Source: Rhodobacter sp. NTK016B (lineage in GTDB: Bacteria > Pseudomonadota > Alphaproteobacteria > Rhodobacterales > Rhodobacteraceae). From it: DNA of 64,000 bases. Under the pieces are notes generated by a model. It searched no databases. It worked only from the letters and a program-made list of their open reading frames with translations, and was not told where the DNA came from. The number at the start of each line of letters is the position of its first letter. The stretch's first letter is position 1. This document shows positions 47,272-55,041 of this stretch, piece by piece. The DNA is taken from the NCBI RefSeq assembly GCF_017303295.1, contig NZ_JAFKOK010000002.1, positions 1-64,000 of the forward strand, given 5' to 3'. The position numbers were made by a program, and so were the translations under genes.

Positions 47272-47300
47272 TTGCGCTGTCCGACAGAGGGCGGTACATG
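47272..47300 (+). promoter_or_regulatory. Predicted promoter of tRNA-Arg
   Basis: TTGCGC (47272-47277), 17 bases, TACATG (47295-47300), then a GC-rich discriminator. The tRNA begins 12 bases later. Confidence 0.4.
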
Positions 47301-47312
47301 ACGCCCCACAGC

Positions 47313-47389
47313 GCACCCGTAGCTCAGCTGGATAGAGCACCAGACTACGAATCTGGGGGTCAGAGGTTCGAATCCTTTCGGGTGCGCCA
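47313..47389 (+). tRNA. tRNA-Arg (anticodon ACG)
   Basis: The 77-base sequence folds as a full cloverleaf: acceptor GCACCCG with CGGGTGC, D arm AGCTCAGCTGGATAGAGC, anticodon stem CCAGA/TCTGG around loop CTACGAA (anticodon ACG, normally edited to ICG by TadA), T arm with GGTTCGAATCC, and an encoded CCA end (47387-47389). ACG reads CGU, CGC and CGA arginine codons. Confidence 0.98.
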
Positions 47390-47397
47390 AAGAATTC

Positions 47398-47429
47398 AAG
47401 GGCTTGGACCGCGTGTCCGGGCCCTTTTT
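47398..47429 (+). terminator. Intrinsic terminator of tRNA-Arg
   Basis: AAGGGCTTGGAC (47398-47409) pairs with GTCCGGGCCCTT (47415-47426) with two G-U pairs and a 5-base loop, ending in a run of five T (47425-47429). Confidence 0.88.
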
Positions 47430-47483
47430 CTTTGCCGTCCCGCGCTATCCGTCATACCGCGACTGCCGCTGCGCGCTTGCCGA

Positions 47484-47512
47484 TTGACGGCCTCGGCGCC
47501 CGCCGCTACATG
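47484..47512 (+). promoter_or_regulatory. Predicted promoter of the trp leader-trpS unit
   Basis: TTGACG (47484-47489), a 17-base spacer and TACATG (47507-47512). The same -10 hexamer and spacing are used by the neighbouring tRNA-Arg promoter. Transcription would begin near 47519, right at the leader peptide, so the leader mRNA would have almost no 5' untranslated region if the first ATG (47521) is used. Confidence 0.55.
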
Positions 47513-47520
47513 CCTTGGCC

Positions 47521-47568
47521 ATGGAAAACACGATGAACATCGCAACCCTCTGGTGGCTGGTCTCCTGA
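47521..47568 (+). CDS. trpS leader peptide with tandem Trp codons
   Basis: The 15-codon frame reads MENTMNIATLWWLVS and stops at TGA 47566-47568. Two consecutive TGG codons lie at 47551-47556, far above chance in such a short peptide, followed four bases after the stop by mutually exclusive hairpins. Translation could also begin at the second ATG (47533), giving an 11-residue peptide. It is read as the sensor of charged tRNA-Trp for the downstream synthetase gene. Confidence 0.8.
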   Translation: MENTMNIATLWWLVS

Positions 47569-47571
47569 CAA

Positions 47572-47626
47572 GGCGGCCGGAACATCCACTTTCCCCGAGG
47601 CCGCCGCATGGGCGGCCTTTTGTTTT
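47572..47626 (+). promoter_or_regulatory. Ribosome-mediated transcription attenuator upstream of trpS
   Basis: Segment 2 GGCGGCC (47572-47578) and segment 3 GGCCGCC (47599-47605) can form an antiterminator. Segment 3 extended as AGGCCGCC (47598-47605) instead pairs with GGCGGCCT (47611-47618) as a terminator with a 5-base loop and the tail TTTTGTTTT (47618-47626). Segment 1, CTGGTC right after the two Trp codons (47557-47562), can pair with GGCCGG (47575-47580) using G-U pairs. A ribosome stalled at the Trp codons would free segment 2 and allow trpS transcription; a ribosome at the stop codon would cover it and let the terminator form. Confidence 0.8.
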
Positions 47627-47673
47627 CCACGTGTCCCCCCTGCGGCCCCTCGCCCGTTTCACGAGGACACATC

Positions 47674-48675
47674 ATGACCAGACCCGTCATCCTGACCGGA
47701 GACCGCACCACCGGCCCGCTGCATATCGGCCATTACGCGGGCTCGCTTGCGAACCGGCTGCGCAGTCAGGACAGCCACGAGCAATTCCTGCTGCTCGCCG
47801 ATACGCAGGCCCTGACCGATAACGCCCATGACCCGGACAAGGTGCGGCGCAGCGTGATCGAGGTCGCGCTGGATTATCTTGCGGTCGGGATCGACCCGGC
47901 GCGCTCGACGATCTGCCTGCAATCGCATCTGCCCGCGCTGGCGGAATTGTCGATGCTCTACCTGAATTTCGTCACCGTCGCGCGGCTGGAACGCAATCCC
48001 ACCATCAAGGACGAGATCCGCGCGCGTGGCTTCGGGCGCGACATCCCGGCGGGCTTTCTGTGCTACCCGGCGGCGCAGGCGGCCGATATCACCGCCTTCA
48101 AGGCGACCGTGGTGCCGGTGGGGGCCGATCAGGCGCCGCTGATCGAACAGACCAACGAGATCGCGCGCCGCATCAACGCCGCCGCCGGGCGCGCGGTCCT
48201 GCCCGAAGCCCAGGCGGTGATCCCGGAAACGGGCCGCCTGCCGGGCATCGACGGCAAAGCGAAAATGTCGAAATCCGGCGGCAATGCCATCACGCTTTCG
48301 GCCTCGCCCGACACGATCCGTGCCGCCGTCCGGGCAATGTTCACCGACCCGGACCATCTGCGCGTCGAGGATCCGGGCCGGGTCGAGGGGAATGTCGTCT
48401 TCACCTATCTCGACGCTTTCGACGAAGACCGCGACGCTCTGGCCGAACTCAAGGCGCATTACCGCCGCGGCGGTCTGGGCGACGGGAAGATCAAGGCGCG
48501 GCTCGAAGGCATCCTGCAGGCCCTGATCGCGCCGATCCGGGAACGCCGCGCCTTGCTGGCCCGGGACAAAGCGCATGTGCTGGACATCATCCGCGACGGC
48601 ACCGAGCGCGCCCGCGCCCGGACCGAAGCCACAAAGCGCGAGGTGGTCGAGGCTCTGGGCCTGTTCCGGCTCTAA
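47674..48675 (+). CDS. trpS: Tryptophanyl-tRNA synthetase, divergent second-type (TrpRS2-like)
   Basis: The 333-residue class I synthetase charges tRNA-Trp. It has the HIGH motif at 17-20 in TGPLHIGHYAGSL and KMSKS at 197-201. The opening GDRTTGPLHIGHYAGSL differs from the standard bacterial TrpRS (GxQPSGxLHLGNY) and resembles the auxiliary TrpRS type found beside the housekeeping enzyme in some bacteria. GAGGA precedes ATG 47674. Expression appears controlled by the leader and attenuator at 47521-47626. Whether it is the sole or a second TrpRS in this genome cannot be told from the window. Confidence 0.92.
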   Translation: MTRPVILTGDRTTGPLHIGHYAGSLANRLRSQDSHEQFLLLADTQALTDNAHDPDKVRRSVIEVALDYLAVGIDPARSTICLQSHLPALAELSMLYLNFVTVARLERNPTIKDEIRARGFGRDIPAGFLCYPAAQAADITAFKATVVPVGADQAPLIEQTNEIARRINAAAGRAVLPEAQAVIPETGRLPGIDGKAKMSKSGGNAITLSASPDTIRAAVRAMFTDPDHLRVEDPGRVEGNVVFTYLDAFDEDRDALAELKAHYRRGGLGDGKIKARLEGILQALIAPIRERRALLARDKAHVLDIIRDGTERARARTEATKREVVEALGLFRL

Positions 48676-48699
48676 GCGCCGGACCGCCGCCCCGTCCCG

Positions 48700-50325
48700 T
48701 TACATCCGCATGCGTGGCACGTCGTCGGGGTCGAGCTTCAGTTCGATCAGAAGCGGGCGGTCGCGGTTCGCGATCGCCTCGGCCGCCGCGTCGAGATCGT
48801 CGGCCGAGGCCACCGTGACCCCCGCCCCGCCCAGCGCGGTCGCGATGTCGGCGAAAGAGGGCCAGTCGAATTGCGACAGCGCCGGGTCCATCTGCCGGTC
48901 GCGGAACTGGATATGCTCGGCGCCGTAAGCCGCGTCATTGGCGATGATGACGATCAGGTCCAGCCCCATCCGTACCGCCGTGTTGAACTCGGTCAGCCCG
49001 CCAGCCATGAAGCCGCCATCGCCCGTAAACAGCGCCACCGGCACGCCCGGCGCGGCCAGTCCCGCGCCGATCGCCTGCTGCAGGCCCAGCCCGATCGAGC
49101 CGAAATTGGTCGAGACAAGGAATCGCCTCGGCTCGGGGGCGGAAAGACGGCACCAGACCTCGGTCATGAAGCGCCCGCCATCGGTGGCCAGCACCCGCCC
49201 GCGCGGAAGCGCCGCGTCCAGCCGGTCCAGCGCATGGGCGAAATCCACATGACCGGGGGATGCCCCCTCGGGGCGCCCCGGCGGATGCTGTGCCACACTG
49301 GCCGCGTCGATCTCACCCGCGAAGCCCGAAGGCGCGATCTCGGCTTCGTCGAGCCAGTGCAGGATATTTCCGGCAGTCAGACCGGCATCGGCGATCAGCG
49401 CGGCGTCAGGGCGGTAATTTGCGGTGAAGGTCGCGGGATCGGTGTTGACCTGCACCACCCGCTTGCCCTCCAGAAGCTTGCCCTTGTCGGTGGTGAACTG
49501 ATGCAGACTGGCGCCGAAGGCGATGACGCAATCGGCCTTGGCGATCACGTCATAGGCGCCGGGCGCGCTGAGCGTGCCGAAGATGCCGATATTGTTGGGA
49601 TGGCCCGCGAACAGCCCCTTGCCCTTGAGCGTGGTGGCGAGCGGCGCTTCCAGCCGCTCGGCCAGCGCGATCAGCCTGTCCTTCGCCCCGACCGCGCCAC
49701 GGCCCGCCAGAATCACGGGCCGCCGGGCCGAGGCGATCATGCCGATGGCCTCGTCCAGCGCGTCCCCCTCGGGCACGAAAGCGGGCGTGTCGAAGACCGG
49801 CAGGACCGTCCGGCGATGCGCCACTTCCTGCCACATCAGGTCCGAAGGCATGTTCACAACGATGGGCCGCCGCTCGACCCGCGCGCGGTAGAAAGCGGTG
49901 GCGACATCCTCGGCCGCGTGGGCCGCCGAGCGCATCTGCTCGAACCCGGCCCCGGTTGCTTTCACAACCTCGCGCTGGTCGATATTTTGCGAATTCTGCG
50001 GCGTGGTCACCGCCGTATCGCCCGCCAGCAGCACGATCGGCACCCGCCCGCGCACCCCTTCGGTCAGCGCGGTCGAGCAATTGGTTAGCGCCGGGCCGTG
50101 GGTGATCGTGGCCAGCCCCACCTTGCCCGAGACCTGCGCATAGGCCAGCGCCATCAGCACTGCACTGCCCTCATGCGCGACGGGAACGAAGGTGCCGCCG
50201 CCTTCGCGGACGTAGTGGTTCACCATGAACAGGTTGGCATCGCCCATCAGGCCGAAGATCGTGTCGATGCCGTGATCCAGTACCGCCTGCGCGATGGATT
50301 GGTGGCAGTAAGTCGTGTCGCTCAT
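48700..50325 (-). CDS. Thiamine diphosphate-dependent enzyme (acetolactate synthase / benzoylformate decarboxylase-like)
   Basis: The 541-residue protein has the three-domain ThDP enzyme layout: pyrimidine-binding domain with the catalytic Glu in AHEGSAVLMALAYAQVSG, a central domain, and a pyrophosphate domain with GDGGFMAGGLTEFNTAVRMG and the NDAAYG end of the metal motif. The substrate class (acetolactate synthase, 2-keto acid decarboxylase or sulfoacetaldehyde-type) is not resolved. ATG 50325 follows GAGGGGGG. Convergent with trpS. Confidence 0.86.
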   Translation of the reverse strand: MSDTTYCHQSIAQAVLDHGIDTIFGLMGDANLFMVNHYVREGGGTFVPVAHEGSAVLMALAYAQVSGKVGLATITHGPALTNCSTALTEGVRGRVPIVLLAGDTAVTTPQNSQNIDQREVVKATGAGFEQMRSAAHAAEDVATAFYRARVERRPIVVNMPSDLMWQEVAHRRTVLPVFDTPAFVPEGDALDEAIGMIASARRPVILAGRGAVGAKDRLIALAERLEAPLATTLKGKGLFAGHPNNIGIFGTLSAPGAYDVIAKADCVIAFGASLHQFTTDKGKLLEGKRVVQVNTDPATFTANYRPDAALIADAGLTAGNILHWLDEAEIAPSGFAGEIDAASVAQHPPGRPEGASPGHVDFAHALDRLDAALPRGRVLATDGGRFMTEVWCRLSAPEPRRFLVSTNFGSIGLGLQQAIGAGLAAPGVPVALFTGDGGFMAGGLTEFNTAVRMGLDLIVIIANDAAYGAEHIQFRDRQMDPALSQFDWPSFADIATALGGAGVTVASADDLDAAAEAIANRDRPLLIELKLDPDDVPRMRM

Positions 50326-50536
50326 GGTTCCCCCCTCGTCTGTGCCGTGTCCGGGCGGGCCCGGGGTTCGGCGCGCGGCGGAGGAGACACCATTTCCCCC
50401 CGATTGGAAAGCGCCGCCCAGCGGAAAACCGGCGATACGATCACCATGGCGTGGGCGCACCTTTTGTCATTCTTGAATTTCCCCGGATCGTCCCCACGTC
50501 GAAATCGGACCCCGGAAACACGGAAGGATTGCACGG

Positions 50537-51301
50537 ATGTTCGACGCGCGGCGCTTGCTGGATCAAGTTATGAACTCGGCCCAAGGGGGCGATCTGTCCC
50601 GCATGGCGCGCGACCTGACAGGCGGCGCGGGCAATGCCGGTCTGCCAGAGGCCGCATCCGGCACCGCCCCGCAGGCGCCGTCGGGCAACAGCCAGCTCTG
50701 GAAAGGGGCCGCCGCCGGGGGCCTTGTGGGCCTGCTGATCGGCAACAAGAAATCGCGCAAGATGCTGGGCAAGGGCGCGGGCACGGCATTGAAGCTCGGC
50801 GGCCTCGCCGCTGTCGGCGCGCTCGCCTATACCGCGTGGCAGCGCCACAAGGGGGCGCAGGACGGCGCGCAGGGCGCGTCCCGGACGGCGCAGCTTCAGG
50901 CGCCGCCCGCAGACAGCACCTTCGCGCCCGAGCGCACGCCCGCCGGAGCCGAGACGCTGGCGCGCGGGGTGATCGTCGCGATGATCCAGGGCGCGAAGGC
51001 CGACGGCCATGTCGATGCACAGGAACAACAGCGCATCTTCGGCCATATAGAGACGCTCGATCTGTCACCCGATGCCAAGGCTTTCGTGATGGACGAACTC
51101 GCCGCGCCGCAAGATCCCGCCCGCGTAACCGCCTTTGCCTCGTCACCCGAAGTGGCCGCGGAGCTCTATGCGGCCTCGCTGCTGGCGATGGATCCCGACA
51201 CGCCCGAGGAACGCGCCTATCTCGACCAGCTGGCCCACAGCCTGCGGCTTGAACAGGGTCTCGTGCGCGAGATCGAGGCGACCGTGGAAAGCGGCGTCTG
51301 A
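50537..51301 (+). CDS. DUF533 / TerB-like protein
   Basis: The 254-residue protein has a hydrophobic N-terminal third (GGLVGLLIGNKKSRKMLGKGAGTALKLGGLAAVGALAYTAW) and a C-terminal DUF533 region related to the TerB fold, seen in ARGVIVAMIQGAKADGHVDAQEQQRIF. Function unknown. GGAAGG precedes ATG 50537. A GC hairpin follows. Confidence 0.88.
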   Translation: MFDARRLLDQVMNSAQGGDLSRMARDLTGGAGNAGLPEAASGTAPQAPSGNSQLWKGAAAGGLVGLLIGNKKSRKMLGKGAGTALKLGGLAAVGALAYTAWQRHKGAQDGAQGASRTAQLQAPPADSTFAPERTPAGAETLARGVIVAMIQGAKADGHVDAQEQQRIFGHIETLDLSPDAKAFVMDELAAPQDPARVTAFASSPEVAAELYAASLLAMDPDTPEERAYLDQLAHSLRLEQGLVREIEATVESGV

Positions 51302-51307
51302 GGCATG

Positions 51308-51332
51308 GGCGCGCGCTCCCTGCGCGCGCGCC
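51308..51332 (+). terminator. Hairpin after the DUF533 gene
   Basis: GGCGCGCGC (51308-51316) and GCGCGCGCC (51324-51332) form a perfect 9-bp stem with a 7-base loop, 7 bases after the stop. There is no T tract, so termination is uncertain. Confidence 0.5.
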
Positions 51333-51400
51333 GCCCTTGACAGCGCAGCGCGCGGCGCTTTCTGTCCTGAACGGACCCAAGGCAGAAGGCGCGGCGCGGC

Positions 51401-52141
51401 ATGGACGAATACTCACCCCCCGAAGCCGCGCGCACCCCTTCCCGCCTCGCCTCGATAGACATCGCGCGGGGCGTGGCTCTGATCGGCATGGTGATCTTTC
51501 ATTTCACCTTCGATCTGGAATTCTTCGGACAGATCGACCCGGGCACGATCACCTCGCTGCCTTGGCGGCTTTTCGCCCGGCTGGTTGCTGGCAGTTTCGT
51601 CCTGCTCGCCGGGGTCAGCCTGATACTGGCCGCGCGCGGGGGACTGAACCGCCCGGCCTTCTGGCGCGACACCGCCAAAATCGCGCTGGCGGCGCTGCTG
51701 GTCAGCATGGTCACCTATGTAGCTCTGGGCGAGGTCTGGGTGTTCTTCGGCATCCTGCACATGATCGTCGTCGGGCGCATCCTCGGGCTGCTGGTGCTGC
51801 GCTGGCGCGCATGGGCGCTGGCGCTTCTGGGCGTCGCGGTCTGGGCGCTACCCTATCTGGTGCAGTTCCCGGTCTTCGATACGCGCTGGCTGGCATGGAT
51901 CGGGTTTTCCGTGCTGCAACCGCCCAGCATGGATCTGGAACCGATCTTTCCGTGGTTCGGCCCGTTTCTGCTGGGCATGGCGCTGGCGCGCGCTTTTCTG
52001 ATCGATGCCAGACCCGGCCCGCAACCCGGCCAAACCGGACTGGCACTGGCTTGGGCCGGGCGGCACAGCCTGATCATTTATCTGTTGCACCAGCCGGTGC
52101 TTCTGGGTGGAATGTTCGTCCTGTTCACGCTGATTGGATGA
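51401..52141 (+). CDS. DUF1624 / heparan-alpha-glucosaminide N-acetyltransferase-like membrane protein
   Basis: The 246-residue protein has about seven membrane helices and the family opening RLASIDIARGVALIGMVIFHFTFDL with an Arg/His pair, followed by AGSFVLLAGVSL. Related acyltransferases move acyl groups across membranes from acyl-CoA. Acceptor unknown. The start has no strong ribosome site, but ATG 51401 fits the conserved N-terminus. Confidence 0.85.
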   Translation: MDEYSPPEAARTPSRLASIDIARGVALIGMVIFHFTFDLEFFGQIDPGTITSLPWRLFARLVAGSFVLLAGVSLILAARGGLNRPAFWRDTAKIALAALLVSMVTYVALGEVWVFFGILHMIVVGRILGLLVLRWRAWALALLGVAVWALPYLVQFPVFDTRWLAWIGFSVLQPPSMDLEPIFPWFGPFLLGMALARAFLIDARPGPQPGQTGLALAWAGRHSLIIYLLHQPVLLGGMFVLFTLIG

Positions 52142-52239
52142 GCAGCCACGTTCCATCATCCGGTACTTCGTTCTGAAAATATTGACGACTTGCCCGTCTT
52201 GGCGTTACCTCCCCGCACGGACAGTGCTGGAGGGACGTG

Positions 52240-53709
52240 ATGGACTGGGTCGACAAGCTGATCGACGGGCATGACGGCGCGCTGACCGCGATCATCGACG
52301 ATTCAGGCAAGCGGACCGATTATCGCACCCTGCGCCGCGAGACCGAGGATTGCGACGCAGCGCTGGTCGCGGCGGGCGTGCGTCCCGGCGACCGGGTGAT
52401 GCTGGTGGCCGAGAACAGCCCGCTCATCGCCCCCGTGCTGCTGGCCTGCGCGCGGCTGCGGGCGTGGTGCGTGCCGGTCAATGCCCGCCTGACCGCCGCC
52501 GAACTGGACGCGCTGCGCGCCCATTCCACGCCGCGGGTGACGATCTTTACCAACGTGGTCTCGCCCGATGCCGCTGCCCATGCCAAGCGTCTGGGCGCAA
52601 AGTCGGGGCCGCCGGTGATGCGCCGGCAACTGACCTATCTGACCGATCTCAAGGCGCGGCCCGAACCCGTCGGCAAGACGCCGCAGACCCAGCCGATGCT
52701 GCTGATCTATACCTCGGGCACGACCGGCGCGCCCAAGGGCGTGATGCTCAGCCATGCCAGCGTCAGCTGGAATGCCCGCATCGCCGCCGAGATGCGCGCG
52801 ATGACGCCCGAGGACGAGCTTCTGCTCACCATCCCCGGCACCCATATCATGGCGCTGGCGACCGGTTATCTTGCCGCGCTGCGGGCCGGGGCGGCGGTGC
52901 GACTGATGACGCGTTTCAGCGTCGACGGCGCACTGAACGGGCTGGCGCAGGGCGCGACGATTTTCTCGGTGGTGCCGCAGGTCTACCGCCTTTTGCTGGA
53001 CCGGATCGACGCCGGAACCCCGCTTGTCGCCCCACGCCTGCGCCAGATCGGCTGCGGCGGCGCCCCGCTCGATCCCGGACTCAAGGCGCGGATTGAAACC
53101 GTGTTCGGCCTTCCGCTGCATAACGGCTACGGCATGACCGAGGCGGGGCCGGGCATCGCCTCGACCACGATGGGGCCAAAACGCGAGGACGGCTCGGTCG
53201 GTTATGCCTTTCCCGGCTGCGAATTGCGCGTCGACAGCCCGGGCGAGGACGGCGTGGGCGAGTTGCAGGTGCGTGGCCCCAACGTGATGCTGGGCTATTT
53301 CCGCGACCCCGACGCCACCGCGCAGGCGATGACCGAAGACGGCTTCCTGCGCACCGGCGATCTGGTGCGGCTCGACCCCGACGGCGCCCTGCATCTTGCC
53401 GGGCGCTCGAAGGAACTGATCATCCGCTCGGGCTTCAACGTCTATCCGGCCGAGATCGAGACACTCTTGCTGACCTGCCCCGGCGTGCGGCAGGCCGCCG
53501 TCGCGGGACGGCAGGCGCAGGACAACGAAGAGGTCCTGGCCTTCGTCACCACCGATGGCAGCACCGACGCGGCGACGATCAAGAGCTTCCTCGACGACCG
53601 TCTGGCAGCCTATAAGCGGCCGCAGATCGTCACCGTCGTGGCGGAGATGCCGCTCAATGCCAATGGCAAGATCATGAAGGCCCAGCTGGTCGCCGGGCTG
53701 GCCTCATGA
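52240..53709 (+). CDS. AMP-dependent acyl-CoA synthetase / ligase
   Basis: The 489-residue ANL-superfamily enzyme activates a carboxylic acid as acyl-AMP, then CoA thioester. Motifs: P-loop LLIYTSGTTGAPKGVML, A5 GYGMTEAGPG, A7 FLRTGDLVRL, A8 LIIRSGFNVYPAEIE, and the A10 lysine in LNANGKIMKAQL. GGAGGG lies upstream of ATG 52240. Its stop overlaps the end of the convergent thioesterase gene by 6 bases. Substrate unknown; the neighbourhood suggests an aromatic or medium-chain acid. Confidence 0.9.
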   Translation: MDWVDKLIDGHDGALTAIIDDSGKRTDYRTLRRETEDCDAALVAAGVRPGDRVMLVAENSPLIAPVLLACARLRAWCVPVNARLTAAELDALRAHSTPRVTIFTNVVSPDAAAHAKRLGAKSGPPVMRRQLTYLTDLKARPEPVGKTPQTQPMLLIYTSGTTGAPKGVMLSHASVSWNARIAAEMRAMTPEDELLLTIPGTHIMALATGYLAALRAGAAVRLMTRFSVDGALNGLAQGATIFSVVPQVYRLLLDRIDAGTPLVAPRLRQIGCGGAPLDPGLKARIETVFGLPLHNGYGMTEAGPGIASTTMGPKREDGSVGYAFPGCELRVDSPGEDGVGELQVRGPNVMLGYFRDPDATAQAMTEDGFLRTGDLVRLDPDGALHLAGRSKELIIRSGFNVYPAEIETLLLTCPGVRQAAVAGRQAQDNEEVLAFVTTDGSTDAATIKSFLDDRLAAYKRPQIVTVVAEMPLNANGKIMKAQLVAGLAS

Positions 53710-54159
53710 GCGCGGCCTGACGACCTTGAACGTGCCGGTCGCGGTCGCGATGAGAACGCCGGTATCGTCGCGGATCTCGCCTTCAGAGAAATAGATCGAC
53801 TTGCCGCCGCCGGTCCGACGCCCGTCGGCGATCAGCCGCGAGCCTTTGGGCTGGGCCAGATAGCTGACATTGAGGTTCAGCGTGACCGAGGGGCGGAACC
53901 TGTCGGGCGCGCCATCCCAGCACCCCGCCGCGCCCAGCGCGCTGTCCAGCATCGTCGCATAGACGCCGCCATGCGGAATCCCCAGCCTGTTCATGTGCCG
54001 GGGCTCGACCGCCAGCTCGAAGCGCGCGCGGTCCTCTTCGAACAGGCTGCGCCTGAGGCCCAGCCCCTGCAGAAACCCGCCCTGAGCAAAGAACGATTCG
54101 GGTTCATCCCCTGTCGTCGCGTCGGCATTTTTCGTGACTGTCTTCGTCGTGTCAGGCAT
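53704..54159 (-). CDS. PaaI-family hotdog thioesterase
   Basis: The 151-residue protein has a hotdog fold with the PaaI core NRLGIPHGGVYATMLDSALGAAG and the SVTLNLNVSYLAQPKGSRLIADGR strand pair. The usual catalytic Asp follows HGG as MLDSALG. It would hydrolyse acyl-CoA, perhaps the product of nearby CoA ligases. ATG 54159 lies 8 bases inside the end of the IclR gene, so the two are cotranscribed. Confidence 0.87.
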   Translation of the reverse strand: MPDTTKTVTKNADATTGDEPESFFAQGGFLQGLGLRRSLFEEDRARFELAVEPRHMNRLGIPHGGVYATMLDSALGAAGCWDGAPDRFRPSVTLNLNVSYLAQPKGSRLIADGRRTGGGKSIYFSEGEIRDDTGVLIATATGTFKVVRPRS

Positions 54160-55000
54160 CGGCTTCGGGCCTCAGGCTAAGGGTCCGTGCCGCGCGCAGA
54201 AGGCGCGGCGCATAATGGGTGAGAAGATCTTCGGGCGGGTTCAGGAAGCCGAAACCGCCGACATTGATGCTGTAGAGCGCATTGCCCTGCTGCGGAATGA
54301 CCGGTGCCGCGACGCCGTTGATCTCGCGCCGCCATTCCCCGAACGAGGTACAGAAACCCCACCGCGCATAGTCTTCGCGCGCGCGGGCCAGACCGTTAGC
54401 CATCCGCTCGCGATCTTCGGGCGCGGCGTCGTGCTGCGCTTCGGCCAGCAGGGCGTCCTGCTTGTCTTCGGGCAGGCCCATCAGGGTCGCGCGCCCGATC
54501 GAGCTGTGAAACAGCGGCACCTGCGCCCCCAGATGAAACACCATCGAGACCGAGTTCGGAAAGCGATAGGTCGAGAGATACACGATCGACTGGCCATAGC
54601 GCTCACCAAGGGCGGCGGCGACGTTGTGGTTGTCGCCCTTGCAGACCTCGGCCAGTTCCATGGCCGCGCGGTCCTTCAGTTCCATGCCCGACAGCACACC
54701 GTAACCCAGCGTCAGCGCCCCCGGACCCAGGCGATAGGCGCCGCCCGGATCGGCCTGCACCAGATAGCCGAGCTTGCACAGCGTATAGGTCAGCCGCGTA
54801 ACGGTGGCCTTGGGCAAGCCCGTGCGCTGCGCGAAGATCTGGTTGGACAGATAGACTTCGTTGGGCCTGAAGGCCCTCAGAATCGACAGGCCCCGCGCCA
54901 GCGCGGTGACGAATTTCGGATCGCTGCTCTCGGCTTCAACCACGTCGGGGCCGTCGTCATCGTCTCTCAAATCCGTGTCCTCGCCACCGATATTCCGCAT
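54152..55000 (-). CDS. IclR-family transcriptional regulator
   Basis: The 282-residue protein has the IclR winged helix (about 30-90: FVTALARGLSILRAF, LSNQIFAQRTGLPKATVTRL) and a C-terminal effector domain (about 105-275). Such regulators usually sense aromatic acids or acyl-CoA degradation intermediates. Its predicted -10 hexamer lies only a few bases before ATG 55000, so the mRNA may be leaderless. It is followed by the thioesterase gene. Confidence 0.91.
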   Translation of the reverse strand: MRNIGGEDTDLRDDDDGPDVVEAESSDPKFVTALARGLSILRAFRPNEVYLSNQIFAQRTGLPKATVTRLTYTLCKLGYLVQADPGGAYRLGPGALTLGYGVLSGMELKDRAAMELAEVCKGDNHNVAAALGERYGQSIVYLSTYRFPNSVSMVFHLGAQVPLFHSSIGRATLMGLPEDKQDALLAEAQHDAAPEDRERMANGLARAREDYARWGFCTSFGEWRREINGVAAPVIPQQGNALYSINVGGFGFLNPPEDLLTHYAPRLLRAARTLSLRPEADA

Positions 55001-55030
55001 GGCAGAATACTATTCCAAAATTGAAACGCA
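54991..55030 (-). promoter_or_regulatory. iclR promoter with overlapping palindromic half-sites
   Basis: On the minus strand TTGCGT, 16 bases and TATTCT (55009-55004) form a promoter just before the ATG at 55000. GAATA-C-TATTC (55005-55015) is an 11-base palindrome, and a further TATTC at 54991-54995 faces GAATA at 55005-55009. IclR proteins commonly bind such repeats; autoregulation is plausible. Confidence 0.45.
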
Positions 55031-55041
55031 ACTCCCGGTAG

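Noticed and set aside
49360-49375. AGGATATTTCC resembling the core of the hairpin repeat
   Set aside because: It is inside the ThDP enzyme gene, lacks the hairpins and the AAAGATGAG half, and so is a chance match.
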